From positions 1 to 64,000 of the forward strand of contig NZ_QCYG01000005.1 in NCBI RefSeq assembly GCF_003072065.1: DNA of 64,000 nucleotides, written 5' to 3'. The stretch comes from Thalassorhabdomicrobium marinisediminis. GTDB taxonomy: Bacteria > Pseudomonadota > Alphaproteobacteria > Rhodobacterales > Rhodobacteraceae. Shown piece by piece: positions 26,328-35,999 of this stretch. The first letter of the stretch is position 1, and each line of letters starts with the position of its first letter. Both the position numbers and the translations under genes were made by a program. Under the pieces are notes generated by a model. The model was not told the DNA's origin. It worked only from the letters and a program-made list of their open reading frames with translations, and searched no databases.

Positions 26328-27488
26328 ATGGCCGAACCCGCGAAACCGACCGCCTGTCTTGTGCTCGCCGATGGCACCGTCTTCTATGGCAAGGGCTTCG
26401 GCGCCACCGGCCAGACCGTGGCCGAGCTTTGCTTCAACACCGCAATGACCGGCTATCAGGAAATCATGACCGACCCGTCCTATGCGGGCCAGATCGTGAC
26501 CTTTACCTTCCCGCATATCGGCAACACCGGCGTCACGCCCGAAGATGACGAAACCGCCGATCCCGTGGCCGCCGGCATGGTGGTCAAATGGGACCCGACG
26601 GCGCCCAGCAACTGGCGCTCGACCGAACGGCTTGAGCCATGGTTGGAAAAGCGCGGCCGGATCGGCATCGGCGGCATCGACACGCGCCGCCTGACCCGCG
26701 CCATCCGCCAGCAAGGCGCGCCCCATGTGGCGCTCGCCCATGACCCCGAGGGCAATTTCGACGTCGAAGCACTGGTCGCCGCCGCCCGCGGGTTTGCCGG
26801 TCTGGAAGGGCGCGATCTGGCGAAAGAGGTCACCTGCGCGCAGTCCTACCGCTGGGACGAAATGCGGTGGGCCTGGCCGGACGGCTTCCCGCGCCAGACC
26901 GACCCGAAATACAAGGTCGTCGCCATCGACTATGGCGCAAAACGCAACATCCTGCGCTGTCTGGCCTCGGCCGGCTGCGATGTGACGGTGCTGCCCGCGA
27001 CCGCGACCGCCGAGGACGTGCTGGCCCTGAACCCTGACGGGGTGTTCTTGTCGAACGGGCCGGGCGATCCGGCTGCGACGGGGGCCTATGCGGTGCCGAT
27101 GATCCAGGAGGTTTTGGAGCACGACATGCCGGTCTTCGGCATCTGTCTCGGGCACCAGATGCTCGCCCTCGCGCTCGGGGCCAAGACCGTGAAGATGAGC
27201 CACGGTCACCACGGCGCGAACCATCCGGTCAAGGACCGCGACACCGGCAAGGTCGAAATCACGTCGATGAACCACGGCTTTACAGTGGACGCGCAAAGCC
27301 TGCCCGAGGGCGTGCGCGAGACCCATGTGTCGCTCTTCGACGGGTCGAACTGCGGCATCGCGGTGGACGGCAAGCCGGTGTTCTCGGTGCAATACCACCC
27401 CGAAGCCTCTCCGGGGCCGATGGACAGCACCTATCTGTTCGACCGCTTCGCCGAAGCGATGTCCGCGCGCAGCAAAACCCCGGCCTGA
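26328..27488 (+). CDS. carA: Carbamoyl-phosphate synthase small subunit
   Basis: The 386-residue glutamine amidotransferase subunit supplies ammonia to CarB for arginine and pyrimidine synthesis. Small-subunit N-domain ('LVLADGTVFYGKGFG', 'TGYQEIMTDPSY') and class I GATase with catalytic Cys in 'FGICLGHQM' and His/Glu in 'QYHPEASPGP'. Start ATG 26328 follows GAGAGG; an extended upstream frame is rejected. carB is not in this window. Confidence 0.95.
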   Translation: MAEPAKPTACLVLADGTVFYGKGFGATGQTVAELCFNTAMTGYQEIMTDPSYAGQIVTFTFPHIGNTGVTPEDDETADPVAAGMVVKWDPTAPSNWRSTERLEPWLEKRGRIGIGGIDTRRLTRAIRQQGAPHVALAHDPEGNFDVEALVAAARGFAGLEGRDLAKEVTCAQSYRWDEMRWAWPDGFPRQTDPKYKVVAIDYGAKRNILRCLASAGCDVTVLPATATAEDVLALNPDGVFLSNGPGDPAATGAYAVPMIQEVLEHDMPVFGICLGHQMLALALGAKTVKMSHGHHGANHPVKDRDTGKVEITSMNHGFTVDAQSLPEGVRETHVSLFDGSNCGIAVDGKPVFSVQYHPEASPGPMDSTYLFDRFAEAMSARSKTPA

Positions 27489-27565
27489 AACGGAAAATCG
27501 CCGTCTTAACGCCCCGTTAACCGTTTTGCCGCCAGACTGGCGGCGGGACAGGGAACGAGGCTTGT

Positions 27566-29563
27566 ATGGCGACCAAGTTCAAAACGGGGTCGAGCGGCCC
27601 CGGCGGCGCGCCTGCGGACGATGCGGGCCTGGCGGCACGTGTCGCGGCGCCCCTGCCTGTCGCGCAGGTGCTGGGCGAAGCGGGCACGAAAGCGGCGCGG
27701 GCTCAGGCCAAGGCGGACCGCGCGACGCGGGATGTGGCGGCTTTGGCCGGCCCTGCCCCCCTTGATGAAGGACAACACGCGCACATAGTCGCCAAGGGGC
27801 TAAGAACCGGCACGATCGACCCGGTGCGCGCCCCGCCTGATCCCCGTCTGGTGCGCCGGTTCGGCACGCAGGCCTGCCTGAAACACCGGGTGCTGCCGTG
27901 GCGCGATTCTGCGGGGCGGGTCACGGTCCTCGCGGCCTCGGCCGAGGATTTCTTGAGGGTGCGCGACGCGCTCACGGTCATATTCGGCACGGTTCACCTT
28001 GCGATCACCACCAACAGCGCGCTTGACCGCGCGCTGGCCCGCGTCTGCCGCCGCACCCTGATGCAGAACGCGGAACTGCGCACGCCCGAGGTCGAATCCT
28101 GTCGCGGCTGGAACACCCGCAGCGCCATGTTCTGGGGCGTGGCTGTGTTGACGCTCATCGCCTTGGCCGCGCATCTCTGGCTGGTGCCGACGGTCCTGCT
28201 GCTTTGCGGTTGGGCGATCTTCACGCTTTTTCTGAATACGCTGCTGAAATGCGCGGCCGCGATCCTGCACCTCTCCCCCCGTCGCGCGCGCGCCTCCCTG
28301 CCCCTGTCCGATCCGCCTGCCCTGCCCGTCGTGACCGTCCTTGTGCCCCTGTTTCGCGAACGCGACATCGCGGGCGCGCTGGTGGACCGGCTGTCCCGGC
28401 TGGACTATCCGGCCGAGCGGCTCGACGTCTGTCTGGTGCTGGAAGCGGACGATTATACCACGCAGGCCGCGCTCTCGGGGGCGCAATTGCCCCACTGGAT
28501 GCGGGCAATCCACGTGCCGCTGGGCACCCTGCAAACCAAGCCCCGCGCGTTGAACTATGCGCTCAGTTTCGCCAAAGGGTCGATCATCGGGGTCTACGAC
28601 GCCGAAGACGCCCCCGCCCCGGACCAGTTGCACGTGGTGGCCGACCGTTTCGCCCGCTGCGCGCCCGACGTGGCCTGCCTGCAGGGGCAGCTCGACTTCT
28701 ACAACTCCCATTCCAACTGGCTGGCGCGCTGTTTCACCATCGAATATGCCGCCTGGTTCCGCATCATCCTGCCGGGGCTGGAACGGTTGGGGCTGGTGAT
28801 TCCGCTGGGCGGCACGACCCTGTTCTTCCGCCGCGACGTGCTTGAGGATCTGGGCGGCTGGGACGCGCATAACGTGACCGAAGACGCGGATCTCGGGATC
28901 AGGCTGGCGCGCCATGGTTACCGCACCGAGATCATCGAAACCGTCACCCAGGAAGAGGCGAACGCCCGCGCCTGGCCCTGGGTGAAACAACGGTCCCGCT
29001 GGCTCAAGGGCTATGCCATCACCTACGGCGTGCACATGCGCGCCCCCCGCCGTTTGTGGCGAGAGCTGGGGCCGTGGCGTTTTTTCGGCGTGCAACTGCT
29101 GTTTGCGGGCACAATCTCACAGTTTCTGCTGGCGCCCCTGCTCTGGTCCTTCTGGCTGATGCTGCTGGGCCTGCCGCACCCGTTGACCGGCGTGCTGTCC
29201 TTTCCCGTGGCCATGACCTTCGCGGGGCTGTTCCTCGCGTCGGAGGTGATTGGCATCTCCGTCTCGGCGCTCGCCGTGGTCATCGGTGGCAAACGCGACA
29301 TGGTCAAATGGACGCCGACCCTGCATTTCTATTTCCCGCTGGCGGCCTTGGCGGCCTACAAGGGGGTGTTCGAACTGGCGACCAGACCGTTCTATTGGGA
29401 CAAGACCAGCCACGGCATTTTCGCCCCGACCACGCCGCTGTCGTCCGATGCGCCGGGCGGTCGGGACAATCCCGGCGATGGCACAGCCCCCGCGGCGAAT
29501 GTGACGCCGATTACGGGCGTCAACTTGCCTCGACCGCCTCCGCGTCTAGACGCAGCCGAATGA
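27566..29563 (+). CDS. Cellulose-synthase-like glycosyltransferase 2 with N-terminal GspE-N-like domain
   Basis: The 665-residue protein has an unusual N-terminus: residues about 85-160 ('PRLVRRFGTQACLKHRVLPW', then 'ASAEDFLRVRDALTVIFG') resemble the second half of the type II secretion GspE N-terminal (MshEN) fold. Two helices follow (about 190-230), then a GT2 domain with the UDP-binding/DxD region ('VYDAEDAPAPDQL'), 'TEDADLGIRLARHGY', the QxxRW-type 'KQRSRWLKGY', and four more helices. It likely makes a polysaccharide at the inner membrane. The architecture recalls E. coli NfrB, whose MshEN domain binds c-di-GMP, but the RLGxxL ligand motif is not visible here, so such regulation is doubtful. 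Start ATG 27566 has AGGGAACGAGG upstream. Confidence 0.85.
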   Translation: MATKFKTGSSGPGGAPADDAGLAARVAAPLPVAQVLGEAGTKAARAQAKADRATRDVAALAGPAPLDEGQHAHIVAKGLRTGTIDPVRAPPDPRLVRRFGTQACLKHRVLPWRDSAGRVTVLAASAEDFLRVRDALTVIFGTVHLAITTNSALDRALARVCRRTLMQNAELRTPEVESCRGWNTRSAMFWGVAVLTLIALAAHLWLVPTVLLLCGWAIFTLFLNTLLKCAAAILHLSPRRARASLPLSDPPALPVVTVLVPLFRERDIAGALVDRLSRLDYPAERLDVCLVLEADDYTTQAALSGAQLPHWMRAIHVPLGTLQTKPRALNYALSFAKGSIIGVYDAEDAPAPDQLHVVADRFARCAPDVACLQGQLDFYNSHSNWLARCFTIEYAAWFRIILPGLERLGLVIPLGGTTLFFRRDVLEDLGGWDAHNVTEDADLGIRLARHGYRTEIIETVTQEEANARAWPWVKQRSRWLKGYAITYGVHMRAPRRLWRELGPWRFFGVQLLFAGTISQFLLAPLLWSFWLMLLGLPHPLTGVLSFPVAMTFAGLFLASEVIGISVSALAVVIGGKRDMVKWTPTLHFYFPLAALAAYKGVFELATRPFYWDKTSHGIFAPTTPLSSDAPGGRDNPGDGTAPAANVTPITGVNLPRPPPRLDAAE

Positions 29564-30170
29564 TGAAAGCTTTCGAGATATGGTCGCGCAGCGCCTGATC
29601 CGCCGCGTCCCCGTCGCCGGCTTCAATCGCCTCGACGATGCCCTCATGCTCTTCCAGCGTATCCATCGGCCGGCCTTCAACCGCGATCGAGGTAGAGGCG
29701 AGCAGCGCCATCGAGCGATGCACAAGGTCCAACTGCTGCACCAGAAAACGGTTGTGGCTCGCCAGATGGATCTGCTTGTGGAACCGCCGGTTGGCGCGGC
29801 TCATGGCTTCGGGGTTGTCGACCAGCTTGCGGTCCGCTTCGAGCATGTCGCGCAGCACGGCGAGTTCTTCGGGCGTGGCATGGCGCGCCGCCAGCCGCGC
29901 GGCCAGCCCTTCCAGAGCCCCGCGCACCACGTAAAGCTCGCTCAGCTGGCTGTGATCGAGCGAGGCCACGATCAACGACCGCCCGTCGCGGGTCAGCAGG
30001 CTTTGCGTCTCAAGCCGTTGCAGCGCCTCACGGATGGGCGTGCGCGAGACGCCGAAGCGCTCGGCCAGCTCGCTCTCGACCAGCCGGCTGCCGGGTTTGT
30101 AGACACCGGTGTCGATGGCCTCGAGGATCAGCTCATAGGCGTCTTTTTGCGGCGTGGGGATCGGGGTCAT
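29520..30170 (-). CDS. GntR-family regulator with FCD domain
   Basis: The 216-residue repressor/activator has the GntR winged helix ('KPGSRLVESELAERFGVSRT' with recognition helix 'PIREALQRLETQSLL') at about 20-75 and a FadR-type C-terminal ligand domain ('LYVVRGALEGLAARLAA', 'FHKQIHLASHN', 'EHEGIVEAIEAGD'). FCD members sense small carboxylates or sugars. Its target cannot be told; it converges on and overlaps the glycosyltransferase end by 44 bases. Confidence 0.9.
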   Translation of the reverse strand: MTPIPTPQKDAYELILEAIDTGVYKPGSRLVESELAERFGVSRTPIREALQRLETQSLLTRDGRSLIVASLDHSQLSELYVVRGALEGLAARLAARHATPEELAVLRDMLEADRKLVDNPEAMSRANRRFHKQIHLASHNRFLVQQLDLVHRSMALLASTSIAVEGRPMDTLEEHEGIVEAIEAGDGDAADQALRDHISKAFIIRLRLDAEAVEAS

Positions 30171-30257
30171 GGCAATTCCTTCGTTGCGCGTTTGTAGCCT
30201 GTGGTTTCCTGCGGTATCAACCGGTCGAACCGCGAAACCGACAGGAACCTGCCCGCC

Positions 30258-30902
30258 ATGGTCAAAGCCTCATTCGCCCACGTCCGCGCCTGGGTGTTCG
30301 ACCTCGACAACACGCTGTATCCGCCCGAGGTCGCGCTGTTCGACCAGATCGAGGTGCGGATGACTGATTATGTCGCGAATATTCTGGGCGTCGACCGCAG
30401 GCAGGCGAACCATTTGCGCGATCACTATTGGCGCAGCTACGGCACGACGCTGGCGGGGCTGATGGCGGAACATGACATCGACCCCGACCCCTTTCTTGAG
30501 GCGGTGCACGACATCGACTTCACCGTGCTGCCCGAAGCGCCCGATCTGGCCGCCGCGATCCGCGCCCTGCCCGGCCGCAAGATCGTTTATACCAACGGCT
30601 GTGAGCCCTATGCCTGCAACGTGCTGCGCGCGCGCGGGCTCGACGGGTTGTTCGATGCGGTCTACGGGGTGGAGCACGCGGACTACCGCCCCAAGCCCGA
30701 ACAATCGGCCTTCGAGGCGGTCTTCGCGCTGGATAAGCTGCCCCCGCAGCAAGGTGCGATGTTCGAGGATGACATCCGCAACCTCACGGCGCCCCACGCC
30801 ATGGGGATGCGCACGGTGCACGTGGCGCCAGTCGCCACCCCGCAGGATCACATCCACCACCACACCAACGACCTTGCGGCCTTCTTGTCGCAGCTGGTCT
30901 AG
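30258..30902 (+). CDS. HAD-family pyrimidine-5'-nucleotidase-like hydrolase
   Basis: The 214-residue HAD phosphatase has motif I 'FDLDNTLYP' (nucleophile Asp), motif II in 'IVYTNG', a conserved Lys in 'YRPKPEQSAFE' and motif IV 'FEDDIRNL'. It is of the Sdt1-like pyrimidine 5'-nucleotidase group. Start ATG 30258 was preferred over an in-frame upstream start because AGGAACC precedes it. The gene is divergent from the GntR gene. Confidence 0.88.
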   Translation: MVKASFAHVRAWVFDLDNTLYPPEVALFDQIEVRMTDYVANILGVDRRQANHLRDHYWRSYGTTLAGLMAEHDIDPDPFLEAVHDIDFTVLPEAPDLAAAIRALPGRKIVYTNGCEPYACNVLRARGLDGLFDAVYGVEHADYRPKPEQSAFEAVFALDKLPPQQGAMFEDDIRNLTAPHAMGMRTVHVAPVATPQDHIHHHTNDLAAFLSQLV

Positions 30903-30943
30903 GGCACCTTTCCCATCGCCGCCCTGCGGCCTATGTCTGGGGC

Positions 30944-32146
30944 ATGACACAGATCCAGACCGATATTTTCATCTCGGGCGGCGGCGTAGCCGGCCTGACG
31001 GCGGCGGCGGCCTTCGGCGCGGCGGGCTTTCAGGTGGTGCTGGCCGATCCGATGCCGCCGATCACCGACGAGAAGACCGAAGGCGCAGACCTGCGCACCA
31101 CGGCGTTTTTGCAACCGGCGCAACAGTTCCTTGCCACCGCGGGCGTTTGGGACCGCCTTGCCCCTTTCGCCGCACCCTTGCAGATCATGCGGATCGTCGA
31201 CGCGGGCGGGGCCGATCCCACGCCGCGTGTGACCAAGGATTTCAACGCCGCCGACATCTCTGACAAGCCCTTCGGCTGGAACCTGTCGAACTGGCTTTTG
31301 CGCCGCGAACTGCTGGCCCGGATCGCAGAGCTGCCCAACGTCGAGGTGCGCGCAGGCACAGGGTTTGAAAGCCTGTTCACCCGCACCAACGAGGCCCGCG
31401 TCACGCTCACCGACGGCACCCGGCTGACCGCGCGGCTGGTGATCGGCGCGGACGGGCGCGGCAGCCCCGTGCGCGAGGCGGCCGGGATCGGCGCCAAGAC
31501 CACCCGCTACGGGCAAAAGGCCGTGACCTTTGCTGTGACCCACAGCGCCCCGCACGGCAATGTCTCGACCGAGGTGCACCGCTCCGGCGGGCCGTTCACC
31601 CTTGTCCCGCTGCCCGATCTGGAGGGCCAGCCCTGCTCGGCCGTGGTCTGGATGGAGGACGGTGCCGAAGCCGCGCGTCTTGCCGCGCTGGATGAGGCGA
31701 CGTTCAACGCCGAAGCCACCCGCCGCAGCGCCGGCACCTATGGCCCGCTCACCCTTGCCAGCCGCCGCATGGTCTGGCCGATCATCAGCCAGTTGGCCGA
31801 CCGCATGAGCGCCGAGCGCGTGGCCCTTGTGGCCGAAGCCGCCCATGTCGTGCCCCCCATCGGCGCGCAGGGGCTGAACATGTCACTGGCCGATCTGGCC
31901 TGTCTTCTGGACCTCGCGCAGGCTGCGCCGGACCGGCTGGGGGATGCGCAGATGCTGCAAAGCTACCACCGCCGCCGCCATCCGGACGTGATGCTGCGAG
32001 TGAAAGGCGTGGACCTTCTCAACCGTGCGTCGCAGGCAGAGAACCCCCTACTGCGCGACCTGCGTGCCACGGGGGTTGAAGCGCTTTACGGTCTCGCGCC
32101 GCTGCGCAAGACCATCATGAAGCTCGGCCTTGGCGCACGGGGCTGA
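30944..32146 (+). CDS. UbiH/UbiF-family FAD-dependent monooxygenase
   Basis: The 400-residue flavin monooxygenase has 'IFISGGGVAGLTAAAAF' (FAD Rossmann), 'LVIGADGRGSPVREAAG' (DG motif) and 'VVPPIGAQGLNMSLADL' (GD-like motif), a pattern of the ubiquinone hydroxylases UbiH/UbiF/VisC. It likely hydroxylates a ubiquinone intermediate. Which of UbiH, F or I cannot be assigned from sequence alone. Confidence 0.87.
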   Translation: MTQIQTDIFISGGGVAGLTAAAAFGAAGFQVVLADPMPPITDEKTEGADLRTTAFLQPAQQFLATAGVWDRLAPFAAPLQIMRIVDAGGADPTPRVTKDFNAADISDKPFGWNLSNWLLRRELLARIAELPNVEVRAGTGFESLFTRTNEARVTLTDGTRLTARLVIGADGRGSPVREAAGIGAKTTRYGQKAVTFAVTHSAPHGNVSTEVHRSGGPFTLVPLPDLEGQPCSAVVWMEDGAEAARLAALDEATFNAEATRRSAGTYGPLTLASRRMVWPIISQLADRMSAERVALVAEAAHVVPPIGAQGLNMSLADLACLLDLAQAAPDRLGDAQMLQSYHRRRHPDVMLRVKGVDLLNRASQAENPLLRDLRATGVEALYGLAPLRKTIMKLGLGARG

Positions 32147-32179
32147 CCCCGGCGTGCGGCCTCTACGGCACGACGCGGC

Positions 32180-33115
32180 CTAGGTGCCCGTGCTTTGGAA
32201 TTTGTCCATCAGATAGGGGCCGGACTTCACCGGCGGATAGTCGTCCGAGCCGTCCAGCGGCCGGATCTCGGCCTCCCAATCGGGCTGGTGGAAATAGGCC
32301 AGCGATTTGCGCGGTGGCTGGTTCGGCTTGGCCACCACCCGGTGCAGCGTGCTCACCCAGGCGTTATTGGTCCAGCGCGCCATCAGGTCGCCGATGTTGA
32401 TCACAAAGGCATCATCGGGGGCCGCGACGTCCAGCCACGTGCCATCCCGCTGCACCTGCAGGCCGGATGATCCCGCCTGAGGCAGAAGGATCGTCAACGT
32501 CCCGTAGTCCGTATGCGCCCCGGCGCGCTGCTGGTCGGCTTCGGCCACCTCACCCGTCGCCGGATAGTTCAACGCCCGCAAGGCCGAGATCGGGTGCTGG
32601 ATGTAGCGGTCGAAATAATCCTCGGGCAGGTTCAGCGCAGCGGCGAAGGCGGCCATGATGCGGGCGGCCAGCGCCTCAAGCTCGGCGTAATAGGCGTCCC
32701 ACGCGGTGCGGAACCCGTCGAGGTCGGGATAAGGCGTTGGGCGGTAGCAAAAGGCGACCGCGTCGGCGCTGGCATCTTCAGGCATATGCAGCGGCCCGCC
32801 GTTGAAACTCTCTTTCAGGTCCGGCGGGGTCTTGACGCCCTTGGACGCGGCCAGCGCCTCTTTCAGGGGGCCGATCCAGCCATAGGGCGCGCCCGGCTCG
32901 GGCGGGGCGACGCGGGCCTTGTCCTCGGGCGGCTGGGCGAAGAATCGCGCCACGGCGTCCCAGACCGCATCAATCTTGTCTTGCGGCACCCCATGGCCCG
33001 TCAGCACCAGAAACCCGGTCTCACGGCAGATCCGGTCCAGCTCGGCCGCCGCTTTCGTCCGTGCCTCCCCCTGTGCCGCCTCGAATGCGGCCAAATCAAA
33101 TGTCGCCAGCGTCAT
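32180..33115 (-). CDS. 2-oxoglutarate/Fe(II)-dependent (isopenicillin N synthase-like) oxygenase
   Basis: The 311-residue oxygenase has the iron ligands in 'HTDYGTLTIL' (His, Asp) and 'STLHRVVAKP' (second His) and the 2-oxoglutarate arginine in 'RKSLAYFHQPDWEA', with the IPNS N-terminal start ('FLVLTGHGVPQDKIDAV'). Its substrate is unknown. It is divergent from the parE gene by about 125 bases. Confidence 0.88.
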   Translation of the reverse strand: MTLATFDLAAFEAAQGEARTKAAAELDRICRETGFLVLTGHGVPQDKIDAVWDAVARFFAQPPEDKARVAPPEPGAPYGWIGPLKEALAASKGVKTPPDLKESFNGGPLHMPEDASADAVAFCYRPTPYPDLDGFRTAWDAYYAELEALAARIMAAFAAALNLPEDYFDRYIQHPISALRALNYPATGEVAEADQQRAGAHTDYGTLTILLPQAGSSGLQVQRDGTWLDVAAPDDAFVINIGDLMARWTNNAWVSTLHRVVAKPNQPPRKSLAYFHQPDWEAEIRPLDGSDDYPPVKSGPYLMDKFQSTGT

Positions 33116-33240
33116 GTCGCCCCTCCTCTTTTCGGGGCAGGCTAATCGTTATCGGGCGGGCTGCAAGGCACTTTCCCCGCCCCCGCGCCCATGACATACT
33201 GGCGCAAATCAAAAATCAGCAGAGCAGCTTTGGGACTCGC

Positions 33241-35199
33241 ATGGCCAATGACCTTCTGAGCGGCAAGACCGCTTCCGACTACGATGCTTCCTCGATCGAA
33301 GTGCTTGAGGATATGGAGCATGTGCGCCTGCGGCCGGGCATGTATATCGGCGGCAAGGACGACCGCGCGTTGCACCACATGGTGGCCGAGATTGTCGACA
33401 ACTCGATGGATGAGGCCGTGGCCGGTCACGCCACCTGGATCGAGGTGGAGCTGCACCACAATGGCCACGTCACCGTGCGCGACAACGGGCGCGGCATTCC
33501 CACCGATCCGCACCCCAAGGACCCCAGCAAATCCGCGCTCGAGATCATCTTCTGCACCCTGAACGCGGGCGGCAAGTTCTCGGGCGACAGCTACCAGACC
33601 TCGGGCGGCCTGCACGGGGTCGGCTCTTCGGTGGTGAACGCGCTGTCAGACCATCTGCGCGTCGAAGTGGCCCGCAACAAAGAGCTGTTCGCGATGGAGT
33701 TCTCGCGCGGGGTGCCGCAGGCGCCGCTGGCCAAGATCGGCGCGGCCCCGAACCGGCGCGGCACCGCGGTGACCTTCCACCCCGACCCGGACATCTTCGG
33801 CTCGCTTGAGCTGAAACCGCACCGGCTGTTCAAGATGGCCCGCTCCAAGGCCTATCTTTTCTCCGGCGTCGAAATCCGCTGGAAGTCCGAGATCCCCGAC
33901 GGTGACACGCCGATGGAGGCGACGTTCAAATTCCCCGGCGGGCTGGCGGACTACCTCAAGGAAACCCTGTCGGGCGCGACCACCTATTCCGATCAACCCT
34001 TCTCGGGCACCGTTGATTTTCAAGAGAAATTCGGCGTTCCGGGCAAGGTCGAATGGGCCATCAACTGGACCCCCACGCGCGACGGCTTCATCCAGTCCTA
34101 TTGTAACACGGTCCCCACGCCCGAGGGCGGCACCCATGAGGCGGGCTTCTGGGCCGCCGTCCTCAAGGGCATCAAATCCTACGGCGAGCGGGTCAACAAC
34201 AAGAAGGCCGGCACCATCACCCGCGAGGATTTGACGACCGGCGCGGGGGCGCTGGTGTCGTGTTTCATCCGCGATCCGGAATTTGTCGGCCAGACCAAGG
34301 ACCGACTGGCCACCACCGACGCGCAGCGCATGGTCAACCTCGCCGTGGCCGACCACTTTGACAATTGGCTGGCCTCGGACACCAAATCTGCGGGCGCGAT
34401 CCTCGATTTCCTTGTGCTGCGGGCCGAGGAACGCCTGCGCCGCAAGCAAGAGAAAGAGACCGCCCGCAAGACCGCCACGAAAAAGCTGCGCCTGCCCGGC
34501 AAGCTGGTCGATTGCTCGAACGTGTCGCGCGAAGGGACCGAGCTGTTCATCGTCGAGGGCGACTCTGCCGGCGGCTCGGCCAAGATGGCGCGCAACCGCA
34601 AGACGCAAGCGCTGCTGCCCCTGCGTGGCAAAATCCTTAACGTGCTGGGCGCGGCCTCCTCCAAGCTGGGCTCGAACATCGAGATCAACGACCTGTCGCA
34701 GGCTCTGGGCGTGGGGCTCGGGGCGAAGTTCAACGTGGACGATCTGCGTTACGACAAGATCATCATCATGACCGACGCGGACGTGGACGGCGCGCATATC
34801 GCGGCGCTGTTGATGACGTTCTTCTTCAGCCAGATGCGCCCGCTGATCGACCACGGGCACCTCTACCTCGCCTGCCCGCCCCTGTTCCGCGTGACCCAAG
34901 GCGCGCGGCGGGTCTATTGCCTCGACGAGGCCGAGAAAAACGCGGTGCTGGCCAAGGGTCTGGGCGGCTCGGGCAAGATGGACGTGAGCCGTTTCAAGGG
35001 TCTGGGCGAGATGGACGCGAAAGACCTGAAAGAAACGACAATGGACCCAGCCTCACGCAAGCTGATCCGCGTGTCCATCGACGAGGACGAACCCGGCCAG
35101 ACTGGCGATCTGGTGGAGCGTCTGATGGGCAAGAAACCGGAAATGCGATTCCAGTATATTCAGGAAAACGCGCGGTTTGTTGAGGAGTTGGATGTGTGA
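33241..35199 (+). CDS. parE: DNA topoisomerase IV subunit B
   Basis: The 652-residue ATPase subunit of topoisomerase IV decatenates chromosomes. The GHKL ATPase motifs are 'EIVDNSMDEA', 'VRDNGRGIP' and 'GGLHGVGSSVVNALS'; the TOPRIM part has 'IVEGDSAGGSA' and 'MTDADVDGAHI'. Length fits ParE rather than GyrB. Start ATG 33241 gives the usual N-terminus. The stop overlaps the next gene by GTGA, an odd partner (see that entry). Confidence 0.95.
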   Translation: MANDLLSGKTASDYDASSIEVLEDMEHVRLRPGMYIGGKDDRALHHMVAEIVDNSMDEAVAGHATWIEVELHHNGHVTVRDNGRGIPTDPHPKDPSKSALEIIFCTLNAGGKFSGDSYQTSGGLHGVGSSVVNALSDHLRVEVARNKELFAMEFSRGVPQAPLAKIGAAPNRRGTAVTFHPDPDIFGSLELKPHRLFKMARSKAYLFSGVEIRWKSEIPDGDTPMEATFKFPGGLADYLKETLSGATTYSDQPFSGTVDFQEKFGVPGKVEWAINWTPTRDGFIQSYCNTVPTPEGGTHEAGFWAAVLKGIKSYGERVNNKKAGTITREDLTTGAGALVSCFIRDPEFVGQTKDRLATTDAQRMVNLAVADHFDNWLASDTKSAGAILDFLVLRAEERLRRKQEKETARKTATKKLRLPGKLVDCSNVSREGTELFIVEGDSAGGSAKMARNRKTQALLPLRGKILNVLGAASSKLGSNIEINDLSQALGVGLGAKFNVDDLRYDKIIIMTDADVDGAHIAALLMTFFFSQMRPLIDHGHLYLACPPLFRVTQGARRVYCLDEAEKNAVLAKGLGGSGKMDVSRFKGLGEMDAKDLKETTMDPASRKLIRVSIDEDEPGQTGDLVERLMGKKPEMRFQYIQENARFVEELDV

Positions 35200-35975
35200 G
35201 TAAGCGAATCCTATGGACCTCCATCCGGCGTCAAAAACGTCACGAAATATGGAGAACAATCCGGATTCTTCACCCAAAGATCGAAAACCGACTGCCTCTA
35301 CTTAGTCGACTTGCCGAACTTCAAACAACTGGAACGATTTCATTCGGAAAGTTACTTAGCTTTATTTTCGTCCTGTTCATGGCGCTGCAAGGAGCGAACG
35401 AAGATGGCATTCTAAGAATTTCCGTTTCCGGATACTCAGCGTTGATCGACGGCATCTTAATCGCGATGCTGGGTAGCGCGGTTGTCTTCTTAACTGTATT
35501 AGAAATTCAGAAATGGATTGTTATCCAAGGGCTTATGGATGAAATTTCGAGTCGATACCGGATTCCCGGTTTTAACCCACGTATCGCGCTATATTTGGAT
35601 GGCCATGAAGAAATGACGCCCGCTATTCCCCTCCTGCCATATTCTTTTCTCAAGGAGTGGGTACCGATCCGTCAGTTCGCGTCTCTACTCACTATCACGG
35701 TAATTCTGGGTGCGTTGGCACCTCTACCATACATGGCTCTGTCGTTCTTCGAAGTTGGGTTGGATCGGTTAGAGCTTTCGTCCGGCATTAATTTGGATAA
35801 CATTCTGTCTCTTTCATTGTTAATCTTCCTTTTGGCAAGTCCTTTGTTCTTGTTTCTGTCAAATATTCCAGTTCCTATGAAGCGGAACATAGAAGCAATC
35901 CGTTGGGGTTTCTTGTTTCCTCATGGGAGATATAAGATCCACCCCAAGACTGCGGACTGGCTCAGTGAGAAATAG
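35196..35975 (+). CDS. AT-rich membrane protein of unknown function, coupled to parE
   Basis: The 259-residue product begins at GTG 35196 inside the parE TGA (GTGA overlap), with GAGGAG upstream. It has about four hydrophobic segments (near 55-70, 85-105, 165-185, 205-230) and a basic N-terminus. I do not recognise the family. Two 60-base lines counted here have 43% and 50% GC, versus well over 60% in parE, and codon choice is correspondingly different, so horizontal origin is likely although the position is that of a translationally coupled cistron. It may be an orphan inner-membrane protein inserted behind parE. Confidence 0.75.
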   Translation: MSKRILWTSIRRQKRHEIWRTIRILHPKIENRLPLLSRLAELQTTGTISFGKLLSFIFVLFMALQGANEDGILRISVSGYSALIDGILIAMLGSAVVFLTVLEIQKWIVIQGLMDEISSRYRIPGFNPRIALYLDGHEEMTPAIPLLPYSFLKEWVPIRQFASLLTITVILGALAPLPYMALSFFEVGLDRLELSSGINLDNILSLSLLIFLLASPLFLFLSNIPVPMKRNIEAIRWGFLFPHGRYKIHPKTADWLSEK

Positions 35976-35999
35976 CACCGCCTCCACGGGGTCGGCGCT

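Noticed and set aside
35196-35975. AT-rich gene as a toxin or phage-defence effector
   Set aside because: No domain or partner supports that specific role, so I only report it as an unusual coupled membrane gene.
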